From the NCBI GenBank assembly GCA_039801085.1, contig JBDRTY010000001.1:819538-883537 (forward strand): a stretch of 64,000 nt of DNA, written 5' to 3'. The notes beneath the pieces were generated by a model, which saw only the letters and a list, made by a program, of their open reading frames with translations, made no database searches and was not told where the DNA came from. A program made the position numbers and the translations under genes. This document shows positions 8,253 to 17,794 of this stretch, piece after piece (the first letter of the stretch is position 1; every line of letters begins with the position of its first letter). Source of the DNA: a candidate division WOR-3 bacterium. Its GTDB lineage: Bacteria; Hydrothermota; Tepidihabitantia; Tepidihabitantales; Tepidihabitantaceae.

Positions 8253-9407
8253 TCAGGTTCTGCTTAGCCTCCTATATATACTCAGAAGGACTTCTTCGGC
8301 AGCATGCCAGTTATATCTACTTTCAGCTGCTTTTCTTCCTGCTTCACCCCGTGCAATGGCCGCATCGGGTTCTGAGAGTATCTGTTCCATCGTTCGGGCT
8401 ATTTCTTCCGGGCGAGTGGGATCGATAAGCCAGCCACACTCAGCATCGTTAATTATGCGGGCGATTTCTGGAAAGTTGCTGGCTACAATTGCAAGCCCGG
8501 CGACCATAAATTCAAAAAGTTTACTGGGCTGATTTGTCCAGTCGTTTCCTCGCCCGGGCTGCAAAAGGATTACACCACTAAGCGCAGATTTTAGGAGTTC
8601 GAACACCTGTTCATATGAATCAACACGTTCAACAAATTGAATGTTGTTTTCTAAATTGTTATTTTTGATATACGATTTAACCCATCGCTCAATATCATCG
8701 CGCGGATCAAATTCGCCCCGGACGATAAGTTTTACTTCAGGAAATCGCCGTTTTACTTCCCCCAGAGCAATTAAAAGTCGATCAAATCCGCGCGGACGAC
8801 AGATCAGTCCGGTATAAATGAACCAGGGGTTTCTTGCAGTTTTATCCTTCTGGTGCGACACCAGAGGTGCATAGTTCGGCACAATGTTCACCACTGCCCT
8901 GCGCCTTCGAAACCGGAAAGCCCTCAATTGGTTAGTTTCAATTATTGCGTCTGCCTTTCTGACTGCCTGATATTCAAGATAGTTGATGAGTAACCAGGCA
9001 AGTATCCTGATAAATAGTGGTAAATCAGTTCGGTCCAGATATTGACGGGGAAACCACTCGCTGGATTCATAGACAACCTTTATGTGAGGCCTGAAAGCTT
9101 TAATATTCAGGCCAACGGCGAGACACCATGGGTCAATGCAATGATAAACATTCGCATTTTCTTTCCAAGCTAAACGGGCAATTTCCCAGAGCGTTCTGGT
9201 TTTCTTAATCTGCCACCTTTCGGGTATAGCAATGACTTTTATTCCTTTGAAATAAAAAATATGGGTATTAAATTTATTTCCCAGCCCGATAACAGTAACC
9301 TTGAACCCCGCCTGAGAGAGAGAGAGAGCCTCGCGATCAAGAAATCTGCTGTATTCTGCCGGATATGAAGAAGTAAGGAGACAGACATGTTTATTAATTG
9401 CGGTCAT
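8253..9407 (-). CDS. Glycosyltransferase family 4 protein
   Basis: A 384-aa GT-B enzyme. The N-terminal domain has CLLTSSYPAEYSRFLDREA and VYESSEWFPRQY. The C-terminal domain carries FIYTGLICRPRGFDRLL, VRGEFDP and the donor-binding motif KLFEFMVAGLAIVASNFPE. A 13-nt GA/CT dinucleotide tract (9314-9326) sits near the 5' end, encoding the LSLS of REALSLSQ, where strand slippage would knock the gene out of frame. It follows the histone-deacetylase-like gene by 28 nt. The substrate is unknown; the context suggests surface glycan synthesis. Confidence 0.85.
   Translation of the reverse strand: MTAINKHVCLLTSSYPAEYSRFLDREALSLSQAGFKVTVIGLGNKFNTHIFYFKGIKVIAIPERWQIKKTRTLWEIARLAWKENANVYHCIDPWCLAVGLNIKAFRPHIKVVYESSEWFPRQYLDRTDLPLFIRILAWLLINYLEYQAVRKADAIIETNQLRAFRFRRRRAVVNIVPNYAPLVSHQKDKTARNPWFIYTGLICRPRGFDRLLIALGEVKRRFPEVKLIVRGEFDPRDDIERWVKSYIKNNNLENNIQFVERVDSYEQVFELLKSALSGVILLQPGRGNDWTNQPSKLFEFMVAGLAIVASNFPEIARIINDAECGWLIDPTRPEEIARTMEQILSEPDAAIARGEAGRKAAESRYNWHAAEEVLLSIYRRLSRT
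9314..9326. repeat. GA/CT dinucleotide tract inside a glycosyltransferase gene
   Basis: Thirteen nt of alternating GA lie within codons about 27-32 of the GT4 gene. The tract is short compared with proven phase-variation tracts, but it is the longest dinucleotide run I noticed. Confidence 0.6.
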
Positions 9408-9435
9408 GCGTTTTCAATTACAGAAACGACACTGC

Positions 9436-10377
9436 CTAATTTTGTGGATGAGCTGGTTCTGACTGTTCTCCGGTTCCAGCTGGCAGCTGTCCCAATGCAC
9501 GAAGGCATTCCCGGGCGGTGTTGACATGAATTTCTACTGTATCCTGTGTATTGAGCGCATAGCCTCCAGCGAGTACGGGCACGACCGGTATTCCGTTCCG
9601 ATGGCAGTTTTCGATCACTATCCGGTCGCGCAACGCCAGCCCCCGTTTTGTTAAACGAAGCGTTCCTAACTGATCATCGATATAGGGATCCGCACCTGCA
9701 ACATAGATGACAAATTGAGGTTTGTGGTCCGAAATGATCTTGGGAACCGCCGTGCTCAGATGCTGGTTGTACTCTTCATCCCCCGTCTCATCCTCGAGAC
9801 CTATGTCCCATGAAGAACGCTCCTTTATGGGATACAGGTGTTCCTGATGGATGGAAAATGTGAAAACCCTTGAATCATCCTGAAAGATGCGGGCGGTGCC
9901 GTTACCCTGATGCAGATCACAGTCAATTACCGCCACCCTTTCTATCTTACCCTCTTTTTGCAATTTTTTTATTGCAACTGCAATATCATTAATATAACAG
10001 AACCCCTCGGCATGGTCGGCAAAGGCATGGTGAAAACCGCCGCCAATGTGCATGGCGATACCGTCTTCCAGGGCAAATTGGCAGGCAAGGATAGTTCCAG
10101 AAGTATGAAGCATATAACCATAAACAATATCCCAGGTAAGCGGAAGTTCGGAACGGACAGTTCTTGATGTCCAGCGCAGGTTCAGCAGATCATCTACATA
10201 TTCTTTAGTATGAACAAGTCGAATATCATCAATTACCGGCTCGGGTGGCTCAAAGAAATCCGATTCCTTTGCCAAGCCGTTGCCTAAGAGGGAAGCCTTT
10301 ACCAATTTGTACTTGTCGGTTGGGAATACATGGACGCCAATATTAAAATGATAGCGGTCAGAATATACAAAACGCAT
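9436..10377 (-). CDS. Histone deacetylase/AcuC/AphA-family hydrolase
   Basis: A 313-aa arginase-deacetylase-fold zinc hydrolase. Catalytic features are all present: the His pair at 116-117 (GGGFHHA), the zinc ligands in DCDLHQGNG (Asp154, His156), Asp230 in GADPYIDDQLG, and the transition-state Tyr273 in LAGGYA. Bacterial members deacetylate proteins (AcuC), polyamines or other acetyl-amines. Here it heads a run containing two glycosyltransferases and a NodB-like protein, so a small-molecule or sugar substrate is possible. It has its own promoter and is divergent from hslV. Confidence 0.88.
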   Translation of the reverse strand: MRFVYSDRYHFNIGVHVFPTDKYKLVKASLLGNGLAKESDFFEPPEPVIDDIRLVHTKEYVDDLLNLRWTSRTVRSELPLTWDIVYGYMLHTSGTILACQFALEDGIAMHIGGGFHHAFADHAEGFCYINDIAVAIKKLQKEGKIERVAVIDCDLHQGNGTARIFQDDSRVFTFSIHQEHLYPIKERSSWDIGLEDETGDEEYNQHLSTAVPKIISDHKPQFVIYVAGADPYIDDQLGTLRLTKRGLALRDRIVIENCHRNGIPVVPVLAGGYALNTQDTVEIHVNTARECLRALGQLPAGTGEQSEPAHPQN

Positions 10378-10386
10378 ACTCTGTGA

Positions 10387-10415
10387 ATTTTAGACCGGAT
10401 CTATTCTAATGTCAA
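10387..10415 (-). promoter_or_regulatory. Promoter for the deacetylase-glycosyltransferase run
   Basis: On the minus strand TTGACA (10415-10410), a 17-bp spacer and TAAAAT (10392-10387) end 9 nt before the ATG at 10377. A leader of at most a few nucleotides is expected. Confidence 0.65.
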
Positions 10416-10464
10416 TGGAAAACAGCGCTGAATTTTATCTACACCATAGCCACTGGAGCAGAAT

Positions 10465-10492
10465 TTGCATTAGCAGAATTTTAAAATAATAT
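10465..10492 (+). promoter_or_regulatory. Leaderless-type promoter for hslV
   Basis: TTGCAT (10465-10470), a 16-bp spacer and TAATAT (10487-10492) end 8 nt before the hslV ATG. No ribosome-binding site is present. Confidence 0.6.
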
Positions 10493-10500
10493 TAATCTTA

Positions 10501-11046
10501 ATGATTCAGAATATTTTTCACCATACGACTATCATTGGAGTGCGCCGTGACGGCAGGGTGGCAATGGCGTCAGACGGTCAGGTTACTTTTGGTGAAACTA
10601 TTCTCAAACATTCTGCCCGCAAGATCAGAAAACTCCACAACGGGAGAGTTCTTGTTGGATTTGCCGGAGCAACGGCTGATGCCTTCACTCTTTTTGAACG
10701 GTTTGAAGCAAAACTTGAGGAATATGCGGGTAATTTATCCCGAGCGGTTGTCGAACTGGCAAAGGATTGGCGCACCGATCGGGTTTTGCGCCGGCTTGAA
10801 GCGCTGCTGGGCATTATGGACAGAGAACATTCTTTTATCGTCTCCGGCTCCGGGGATGTGATCGAACCGGATGACGGGATTATCGCTATCGGCTCGGGAG
10901 GCACTTACGCCCTGATTGCTGCTCGCTTGCTGTTGAAATATACCTCGCTTTCCAGCGAGGAAATTGTTCGGGAGGCGATTCAGCAGGCGGCTGCAGTCTG
11001 TGTTTATACGAATAACGAAATCTACATCGAAACCATTAGAAGTTGA
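10501..11046 (+). CDS. hslV: ATP-dependent protease proteolytic subunit HslV
   Basis: A 181-aa protein with the HslV signature. After removal of the first eight residues the mature N-terminus would be the catalytic Thr of [40 protein letters not shown] and [16 protein letters not shown] follow as in the E. coli protein. HslV forms the double-hexamer peptidase that works with the HslU unfoldase. No hslU lies beside it: the gene stands alone, with its 3' end overlapping convergent dapB by 11 nt. The partner must be encoded elsewhere. Confidence 0.95.
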   Translation: MIQNIFHHTTIIGVRRDGRVAMASDGQVTFGETILKHSARKIRKLHNGRVLVGFAGATADAFTLFERFEAKLEEYAGNLSRAVVELAKDWRTDRVLRRLEALLGIMDREHSFIVSGSGDVIEPDDGIIAIGSGGTYALIAARLLLKYTSLSSEEIVREAIQQAAAVCVYTNNEIYIETIRS

Positions 11047-11755
11047 TGATGTCAGTCATTGAGTAAAATCCGGCGGGTTGCCTGATGATCCAGCGGATGG
11101 CTGCAAGGACACCAGCTGCAAAGGCGGCTCGACTTTCGGCTTTATGAATCAGCTCTAAACGTTCACCGGTACCGCCAAAAATGATTTGATGTTCGCCTAC
11201 TACGTCACCGGTCCTTATTGAAATTACCGGAATTTCTGTTCTGCCCGTTGCCAGCTGCAATTCCTCAGTCAGTTGCCGGGCAGTTCCTGATGGGGCATCC
11301 TTTTTTTTCTTGTGGTGAATTTCAATCAGGTGGATATCGTATTTATTGCCTAACAGCTGAGCCGCTTGCACGGCGATTCTGGAAAGAACTGCAATCCCCA
11401 AAGCAAAATTAGGTGCCCAGACAACAGGAATTTTCTTGCCAGCCTCGCGAACTGTTCTTAACTGCTCGGCGCTGAAACCGGTGACACCGGTGATAAAAGA
11501 CGTGCCCCTTTCGGTACAGAGATTAACATTTTTAACCACAGTGACAGGATTTGAAAAGTCGACAACCACATCGACACTGGTCAAGCAGACAGAAAGTTCG
11601 GTAACAATTGTACCGGAACCGACGGGAGCACCAATCTGGGGATGTTCGGGTGCTTCAACGCCGCCCACCACCTCAATATCAGACTGTTGGGATAGCAACC
11701 GCCTTATTTCATTTCCCATTCGTCCGGCGCAACCAACAATGACTACTTTAATCAT
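11036..11755 (-). CDS. dapB: 4-hydroxy-tetrahydrodipicolinate reductase
   Basis: A 239-aa DapB, second step after DapA in the diaminopimelate/lysine pathway. It has the NAD(P)-binding [11 protein letters not shown] motif at the N-terminus, the catalytic [15 protein letters not shown] and [14 protein letters not shown]. Residues 1-8 of the gene overlap the end of dapA by 8 nt. Its 3' end runs 11 nt into convergent hslV. With murF in the same window it supplies peptidoglycan precursor metabolism. Confidence 0.95.
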   Translation of the reverse strand: MIKVVIVGCAGRMGNEIRRLLSQQSDIEVVGGVEAPEHPQIGAPVGSGTIVTELSVCLTSVDVVVDFSNPVTVVKNVNLCTERGTSFITGVTGFSAEQLRTVREAGKKIPVVWAPNFALGIAVLSRIAVQAAQLLGNKYDIHLIEIHHKKKKDAPSGTARQLTEELQLATGRTEIPVISIRTGDVVGEHQIIFGGTGERLELIHKAESRAAFAAGVLAAIRWIIRQPAGFYSMTDIINF

Positions 11756-12635
11756 GCTTGATCCGCAATCCGTAGTTCTGCAACGCCTGTCGGAGCAGCG
11801 CTTTTGAACTGGAACTTAAAGGACTTAATGGAAGTCGCGGGTAGCCGGCAGGCATCCCGAGCATATTCATTGCAGCTTTAACCGGAATGGGGTTGGTTTC
11901 AAGAAAAAGCGCCTTAATCAAAGGAAATAATTTCAGGTGGCGTTTCCGGGCCGACTCCGTTTTCCCCTCCAGATAATCATCAACCAGCGCCTGGACGTCA
12001 TCCGGAACGATATTGGAAACAACCGAAATCACTCCGCGACCGCCGAGCGACAAAATTGGAAGAGTGAGAGAATCATCACCTGAAAGTACGGTTATTCGAT
12101 CGCCGCAACGGATGAGAATATCGCTAACCTGGTCAAGATTTCCTGATGCCTCTTTTACTGCTACTATATTAGGACATTCATTTACCAACCGTTCGATTGT
12201 TGCCGGTTGAATGTTGACAACGCTGCGCGGTGGAATGTTGTAGATAATCAGTGGCAAACGGGTTGCCTCAGCACAGGCACGAAAATGCTGGTAAAGTCCT
12301 TCCTGAGTCGGTTTGTTATAATAAGGTGCAACTACCAAGACAGCATCAACCCCGAGTTCTTCCGCTCTCCGGATTTGGCGAACAGACTTCCAAGTTGAAT
12401 TTGTTCCCGCACCGGCGATTACCGGGATTTTGCCCTTAGCCTCGGCAACAGCTGTCTGAATTACCATTTCCCATTCCGTTTCGTTCAAGCAGGGCGATTC
12501 GCCGGTAGAACCACAGACTAAAATTCCCTGTACACCGGTTTGCAATTGGAAGCGAATATTCTCCCGCATTCCATCAAGATTCAGCTCCTCTTCCTTGAAG
12601 GGGGTAATCAATGCAGTAATACAACCGGTAAACAT
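11748..12635 (-). CDS. dapA: 4-hydroxy-tetrahydrodipicolinate synthase
   Basis: A 295-aa TIM-barrel class I aldolase that condenses pyruvate with aspartate semialdehyde. Signatures include GSTGESPCL near 43, the catalytic Tyr in YNIPPRSVVN and the Schiff-base Lys in VAVKEASGNLDQ. GGGAGG-like ribosome site: GGGAGG ends 5 nt before the ATG. It is 18 nt downstream of ftsH and overlaps dapB. Confidence 0.96.
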   Translation of the reverse strand: MFTGCITALITPFKEEELNLDGMRENIRFQLQTGVQGILVCGSTGESPCLNETEWEMVIQTAVAEAKGKIPVIAGAGTNSTWKSVRQIRRAEELGVDAVLVVAPYYNKPTQEGLYQHFRACAEATRLPLIIYNIPPRSVVNIQPATIERLVNECPNIVAVKEASGNLDQVSDILIRCGDRITVLSGDDSLTLPILSLGGRGVISVVSNIVPDDVQALVDDYLEGKTESARKRHLKLFPLIKALFLETNPIPVKAAMNMLGMPAGYPRLPLSPLSSSSKALLRQALQNYGLRIKHD

Positions 12636-12653
12636 AATACCTCCCTGATGTTT

Positions 12654-14525
12654 TTAAATCGGGGGGACAACAGTTTGTTTCTTGTCGTCGCCCCTAAGCC
12701 CGAGAATCTGATCTACATCGCTGCCGCTTAATGCCTCCTTTTCCAGCAAAGCCTTTGCCAAACGATCCAGTTTGTCGCGATTTTCCCGAATAAGCTGCGA
12801 AGCCCGAGCTGCTTGTGTATCAACAATACGCTTGATTTCAGAGTCAATCAATCGGGCGGTTTCCTCAGAAAAGGTTCGATGCAGACCCAGTTCCCGCCCG
12901 AGGAAAATCTCTTCGTTACCCTTGCCGAATGTTAACGGTCCCACTTTTTCACTCATCCCCCACTCGGTTACCATTCTTCTTGCCAGCATGGTTGCCCGGT
13001 CAATATCATCCCGGGAACCGGTTGAGATATCGTTAAAGACAATTTGTTCAGCAGCTCTCCCCCCCAGCATAACCGTTAATTGATTCAGGCAGTATTCGCG
13101 GGAATATATGCGTTTGTCATCTATCGGTAATTGCTGAGTAACACCTAATGCTCTGCCTCTTGGAATTATCGTTACCTTGTGAATTGGGTCCGTACCCGGT
13201 GTAAGCCTGGAAACCAGTGCATGTCCGGCTTCGTGATAGGCAATCCAGCGCTTCTCCTCTTCACTTATCAGCAAACTTCTTCGTTCCACGCCCATCAAGA
13301 CCTTATCTTTGGCGTCCTCAAAATCCTGCATGGTAACTGCATTTCTTCCCCTGCGTGCCGCCAGTAGCGCAGCTTCGTTAACCATGTTGGCCAAATCAGC
13401 CCCCGAAAAACCTGGAGTGCTTCGTGCCAGAATAGATACATCAACATCCTGGCCGACTGCAATCTTGCGAATATGAACTTTAAGGATGCCTTCCCTCCCC
13501 AGAACATCAGGAAGATCAACAACGATCTGCCGGTCGAATCTGCCCGGTCTTAATAATGCCGGATCAAGTATATCCGGACGATTGGTCGCCGCCATGATAA
13601 TAACGCCATCGGTTGTTTCAAATCCATCCATTTCAACAAGGAGTTGATTCAGTGTCTGTTCACGTTCGTCATGCCCGCCTCCGAGTCCTGCACCGCGCTG
13701 TCTGCCCACTGCGTCAATTTCATCGATAAATATAATGCAGGGAGCATTACGCTTCGCCTGTTCAAAAAGATCGCGGACGCGGGCAGCACCGACGCCGACA
13801 AACATCTCTACAAAATCAGATCCGGAAATAGAAAGAAAAGGGACGCCAGCCTCTCCTGCTACCGCCTTCGCCAGCAGGGTTTTACCGGTGCCGGTGGGAC
13901 CAACCAGAAGCACTCCCTTGGGAATTCTCCCTCCCAGACGCTGAAATTTCTGCGGTGATTTCAAAAAGGCAATAATTTCCCGCAACTCCTCCTTGGCTTC
14001 CTCTACTCCGGCGACATCATTAAAGGTAACTTTCGGCCGATCAGAGGTTAATATCCGGGCGCGGGATCGGCCGAAGGTGAAAGCGCGGTCCTGACCAGAA
14101 GTCATCCGGCGCATAAACATGAGCCAGAGACCGATAACCAATACCCAGGGGAGAAATGATATCAAAATCGTTGGCAACTGCGAACGCTCCCGAACATCAA
14201 CATAAACATCATTTTTCAGCAGTCGTGGGACAAGTTCTTGATCATTGGGGGGTGTTGTAGTTCGGAACTGAGTCATGGTCATTTTACCCTGCTCCAAGAG
14301 GATATCAGTTGGGACACGCAACGTTCCGGTAATTTCCCGGTCGGTTATCGTAATCTTCAGCACATTACCGGCATCTACCTGTTTTATGAACTCGGTATAG
14401 CTGATTCGGGGTGCGGTACGGCGATATTGAGAGAAAAAAGTCCAGGCCATCCAGGCTGACAGAAGCACAAGAACCCAGATTACCAGCGAGCCGAGAGTTC
14501 TTCCGGCGTTCGTTTTAATCGCCAT
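12654..14525 (-). CDS. ftsH: ATP-dependent zinc metalloprotease FtsH
   Basis: A 623-aa membrane AAA protease. TM1 lies at about 12-32 and TM2 at 116-139, enclosing the periplasmic domain. The Walker A GPTGTGKT is at 209-216, Walker B IIFIDEID follows near 264-271, then the second region of homology around GRFDR, and the zinc-site HEAGH at 431-435. It degrades membrane proteins and short-lived regulators. Its start overlaps the tilS stop by 11 nt, an arrangement (tilS-ftsH) that is common in many bacteria. Confidence 0.97.
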   Translation of the reverse strand: MAIKTNAGRTLGSLVIWVLVLLSAWMAWTFFSQYRRTAPRISYTEFIKQVDAGNVLKITITDREITGTLRVPTDILLEQGKMTMTQFRTTTPPNDQELVPRLLKNDVYVDVRERSQLPTILISFLPWVLVIGLWLMFMRRMTSGQDRAFTFGRSRARILTSDRPKVTFNDVAGVEEAKEELREIIAFLKSPQKFQRLGGRIPKGVLLVGPTGTGKTLLAKAVAGEAGVPFLSISGSDFVEMFVGVGAARVRDLFEQAKRNAPCIIFIDEIDAVGRQRGAGLGGGHDEREQTLNQLLVEMDGFETTDGVIIMAATNRPDILDPALLRPGRFDRQIVVDLPDVLGREGILKVHIRKIAVGQDVDVSILARSTPGFSGADLANMVNEAALLAARRGRNAVTMQDFEDAKDKVLMGVERRSLLISEEEKRWIAYHEAGHALVSRLTPGTDPIHKVTIIPRGRALGVTQQLPIDDKRIYSREYCLNQLTVMLGGRAAEQIVFNDISTGSRDDIDRATMLARRMVTEWGMSEKVGPLTFGKGNEEIFLGRELGLHRTFSEETARLIDSEIKRIVDTQAARASQLIRENRDKLDRLAKALLEKEALSGSDVDQILGLRGDDKKQTVVPPI

Positions 14526-15501
14526 TAACCGATTTCGGAATTTTTCTGGTTATTTCTACGGCTGCATTGCGAATGCGCACAACCACGCCTGCCTGAATAC
14601 AATGAGTTCCCACGCATTTTCTGGTGATTAAATCCACTATCCGCTCCACATGATTAGAAGTAATCTCCGGCGCGATTAACCTGATGATCCTTCTTTTCAG
14701 AACTACATTATAGCTGTTGAATCGCTTGATGTCAATCAACACTCTCTTGCTGTTAGATTTTCCAATCCGGCTTAGCGCCTTCTGTGCCAGATCCTCGAGA
14801 AAGCAGTCTTCACTCCGGAGTAGCTCTCCGGTGCGCAATACATTTTCCCTGACTGCAGGGTTGATTTTTTCCATTACCGGGATAATCTGCAGTCGAATCA
14901 GATTACGGGTGTATCTGACATCGGTATTAGTTTCATCCTCTACCCATTTGAGAGATCTGGCTTCAAGATAGCTCCTTATTTCCTTACGGGTAATCTTAAT
15001 AAGTGGACGGATGAAAATATCCCGGTGAACTGGAATACCACACAATCCGCGTAATCCGGCTCCGCGCGCCAGATTGTGAATTACCGTTTCCAAGTTATCA
15101 TCAGCGGTATGACCCAGTGCTACCCTATTGCAGGCAAGCCTTTTTGCTGTCCGTTGATAATGCAGATAGCGGAGGCGTCTTGCCGCAGTTTCCAGACTCA
15201 TTCTGTGTTTCCGAGCAAAGGATGGTGTATCAACTTTTACGACAACGAGTCGAATATCCCACTGCTGGGTAAGATTGCGCACAAACATTTCATCCTGGTC
15301 GGCATTGACCCGAATTCCGTGGTTAATATGAATACCCGAGATCCGCAGTTTATATCGTGGGGCAATCAGCCGCAGCAAATCCAGCAGGCATACTGAATCC
15401 GCACCTCCGGAAATACCCGCAAGCACATGACCGCCCCTTTCCAATAACTGGTATTCCTCGATGGTGTCAATAAAACGGTGGACAACAGACAGCTTATCCA
15501 T
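14515..15501 (-). CDS. tilS: tRNA(Ile)-lysidine synthetase
   Basis: A 328-aa N-type ATP pyrophosphatase that converts C34 of the CAU-anticodon tRNA-Ile to lysidine. The PP-loop SGGADS is at residues 31-36, followed by IHINHGIR, ALGHTADDNLETV and RGAGLRGL, all hallmark TilS segments. The C-terminal domain is short, so this is the compact form of the enzyme. It is 76 nt downstream of hppA and overlaps ftsH. Confidence 0.94.
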   Translation of the reverse strand: MDKLSVVHRFIDTIEEYQLLERGGHVLAGISGGADSVCLLDLLRLIAPRYKLRISGIHINHGIRVNADQDEMFVRNLTQQWDIRLVVVKVDTPSFARKHRMSLETAARRLRYLHYQRTAKRLACNRVALGHTADDNLETVIHNLARGAGLRGLCGIPVHRDIFIRPLIKITRKEIRSYLEARSLKWVEDETNTDVRYTRNLIRLQIIPVMEKINPAVRENVLRTGELLRSEDCFLEDLAQKALSRIGKSNSKRVLIDIKRFNSYNVVLKRRIIRLIAPEITSNHVERIVDLITRKCVGTHCIQAGVVVRIRNAAVEITRKIPKSVNGD

Positions 15502-15577
15502 ACCAAATTTTAACCCCGACTCAGATTAATTCAATTGCCAGTCGTATTGAGCCGAATATCCTGTCTGGTTTGGCTTT

Positions 15578-17704
15578 TTATTTAAGCCACGGCATATAGG
15601 AGGATAGCTTTAACACCAAACCCAGGACAACAATGGAGACCATCGACTGCAGTTTTAGCAGAATATTTAACGATGGTCCGGCTGCGTCCTTGAGCGGATC
15701 GCCAACTGTATCCCCTACGACACTTGCTTTATGTGCATCAGAACCTTTGCCCCCATAGTTACCCTTTTCAATGAATTTTTTCGCATTGTCCCACGCACCG
15801 CCTGCATTAGCCATGAATATTGCCAAGCAGAAACCGCTTGCCAAGCCGCCGATTAGAAACCCCGCAACGCCTTCCGGACCTAACAGCAGTCCGGCTATGA
15901 CCGGGGCAATAATCGCAGTCAGAGCAGGACTGAGCATTTCCTTCTGTGCTGCCCTCGTGCAGATAGTAACTGCCCGTGCATAATCCGGTTTTGCCTTTCC
16001 TTCCATTAAACCGGTTATCTCACGGAATTGACGTCGGACTTCATCTGCGATTTTGGATGCGGTCCTCGCTACCGCCTTGAGGATTGATGACGAAACCACC
16101 ATCGGAATAACCGCACCGGCAAAGATGCCAGCGATTAAATACGGATTAAGCAAGGAAAGTTGGAGAGTTCGGATTTCCCCCAAGAATCGCTGACTGACTA
16201 TTCTGACTTCATCCCGATAGGCTGCGATCAAGGCTAATGCAGTTAAAGCAGCAGAACCGATGGCAAATCCCTTTCCGGTCGCGGCAGTAGTATTTCCCAG
16301 TGCATCAAGGGCATCGGTTCTTTCGCGGACAATCGGTTCCTGTGCCGTCATCTGCGCATTGCCTCCGGCGTTGTCAGCAACCGGGCCGTAGGCATCGGTT
16401 GCCAGAGTAATTCCAAGTGTTGAAAGCATGCCCACTGCAGCGATGCCGATGCCATAAAGCCCGATTTCGGGCGAACCCAGACCCGACAGGTAAAAACTGG
16501 TAATTATGGCGACCACGACTACGATTACAATGGGAAATGCGGAACGCATACCAACGGATAACCCCTCAAGAATAACCGTTGCCGGTGATGTTCGTGCTTC
16601 AGCTGAAATCGCCCTTGTCGGGGAATAGGAATCTGAAGTGAACATTTCGGTAAAATATCCAATCAAAACACCGGCAAGCAGTCCGGAAAGGATTGCCCAG
16701 TAGACTGACCAGTTATTAGGTAACAACCACTTGGTCACAATAAAAGCCAGAATCGCCGAAAGCCCTGCGGCGCCATAGATCCCCCGACGTAGAGCGCTGA
16801 GCAGTACCGCCTGCTCAGCCTTTTCACCTGCCCGGACAAAAAAGCTGCCGATAATTGAGGAAATTATACCCACCCCGGCGAGCACCATGGGCAGAAGGAT
16901 ACCGTTGATTTCCCAGCCCGTGCCTTTGAATGCGACAACCGAAAGTGCCATGGAGGCGATGATGGAATCAACATAAGATTCATAAAGGTCGGCACCCATT
17001 CCGGCAATATCGCCGACATTGTCACCGACATTATCAGCGATGACTGCCGGGTTACGGGGATCATCTTCGGGAATGCCCGCTTCAATCTTACCAACCAGGT
17101 CCGCACCGACATCGGCCGCTTTGGTGAAGATGCCACCGCCAACTCGGGCAAAGAGCGCCTGAGAACTGGCACCGATTCCGAAAGCCAGCATGGTTGAAGT
17201 AATCAGTTCAAGTTTATGAATCAGTGGTTCCGATGCATAAACCGCGTTCAGAATCACATACCAGATTGAGATATCTATAAGTCCCAGTCCGACCACAACC
17301 AGCCCCATGACCATACCGGATGAAAATGCAACCCGAAGCCCGGAATTGAGACTTTGCTTGCTCGCCCAGGTAGTGCGCGCACTGCAGCGGACCCCGATTG
17401 ACATGCCAATGAAACCGGAAAGTCCGGAGAAGAAACCGCCGGTAAGAAACGCAAATGGTACAAAAGGCGATTGGAGTTTCAGAAGGGCCAGGACCCCCAA
17501 GAGCACGAAGACAATTGCAAAGAAAATACCGACACCTTTATACTGCTGTTTCAGATAGGCGGTTGCACCTTCCTTGACTGCCTGGGCAACCTGTTTCATC
17601 GGTTCAGTGCCTTCTTCTTTACGCAGGTTGTTTAACGCGAGATAAAGAGCAAACCCCAGTGCCAGAACTGCACTAACTGGTGCACTCCAGAACAATGGGC
17701 TCAT
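15578..17704 (-). CDS. hppA: Membrane-bound ion-pumping pyrophosphatase
   Basis: A 708-aa integral-membrane pyrophosphatase with about 16 helices. The PPi-site segments are DVGADLVGKIEAG near 198 and EDDPRNPAVIADNVGDNVGD after it. In GNTTAATGKG (470-479) Ala and Gly occupy the positions that are Lys and Thr in potassium-independent enzymes, so this should be the K+-dependent type. The Glu in DLYESY lies where Na+-pumping members often carry it; whether it pumps Na+ or H+ needs assay. AGGAG lies 8 nt before the ATG, and an upstream promoter leaves a leader of roughly 50 nt, unlike most operon heads here. Confidence 0.95.
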   Translation of the reverse strand: MSPLFWSAPVSAVLALGFALYLALNNLRKEEGTEPMKQVAQAVKEGATAYLKQQYKGVGIFFAIVFVLLGVLALLKLQSPFVPFAFLTGGFFSGLSGFIGMSIGVRCSARTTWASKQSLNSGLRVAFSSGMVMGLVVVGLGLIDISIWYVILNAVYASEPLIHKLELITSTMLAFGIGASSQALFARVGGGIFTKAADVGADLVGKIEAGIPEDDPRNPAVIADNVGDNVGDIAGMGADLYESYVDSIIASMALSVVAFKGTGWEINGILLPMVLAGVGIISSIIGSFFVRAGEKAEQAVLLSALRRGIYGAAGLSAILAFIVTKWLLPNNWSVYWAILSGLLAGVLIGYFTEMFTSDSYSPTRAISAEARTSPATVILEGLSVGMRSAFPIVIVVVVAIITSFYLSGLGSPEIGLYGIGIAAVGMLSTLGITLATDAYGPVADNAGGNAQMTAQEPIVRERTDALDALGNTTAATGKGFAIGSAALTALALIAAYRDEVRIVSQRFLGEIRTLQLSLLNPYLIAGIFAGAVIPMVVSSSILKAVARTASKIADEVRRQFREITGLMEGKAKPDYARAVTICTRAAQKEMLSPALTAIIAPVIAGLLLGPEGVAGFLIGGLASGFCLAIFMANAGGAWDNAKKFIEKGNYGGKGSDAHKASVVGDTVGDPLKDAAGPSLNILLKLQSMVSIVVLGLVLKLSSYMPWLK

Positions 17705-17761
17705 TTATTATCTCCTTTCATTTTGCTATTAAGATTAACTGATTTAGCAAATTTGGGATTA

Positions 17762-17789
17762 AGACTAACTTGATTCTTTATGAAGTCAA
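17762..17789 (-). promoter_or_regulatory. Candidate promoter for hppA with a true 5' leader
   Basis: On the minus strand TTGACT (17789-17784), a 16-bp spacer and TAGTCT (17767-17762) lie 57 nt before the hppA ATG. The gene also has an AGGAG ribosome site, so it is a counter-example to the leaderless pattern. Confidence 0.45.
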
Positions 17790-17794
17790 TATTT

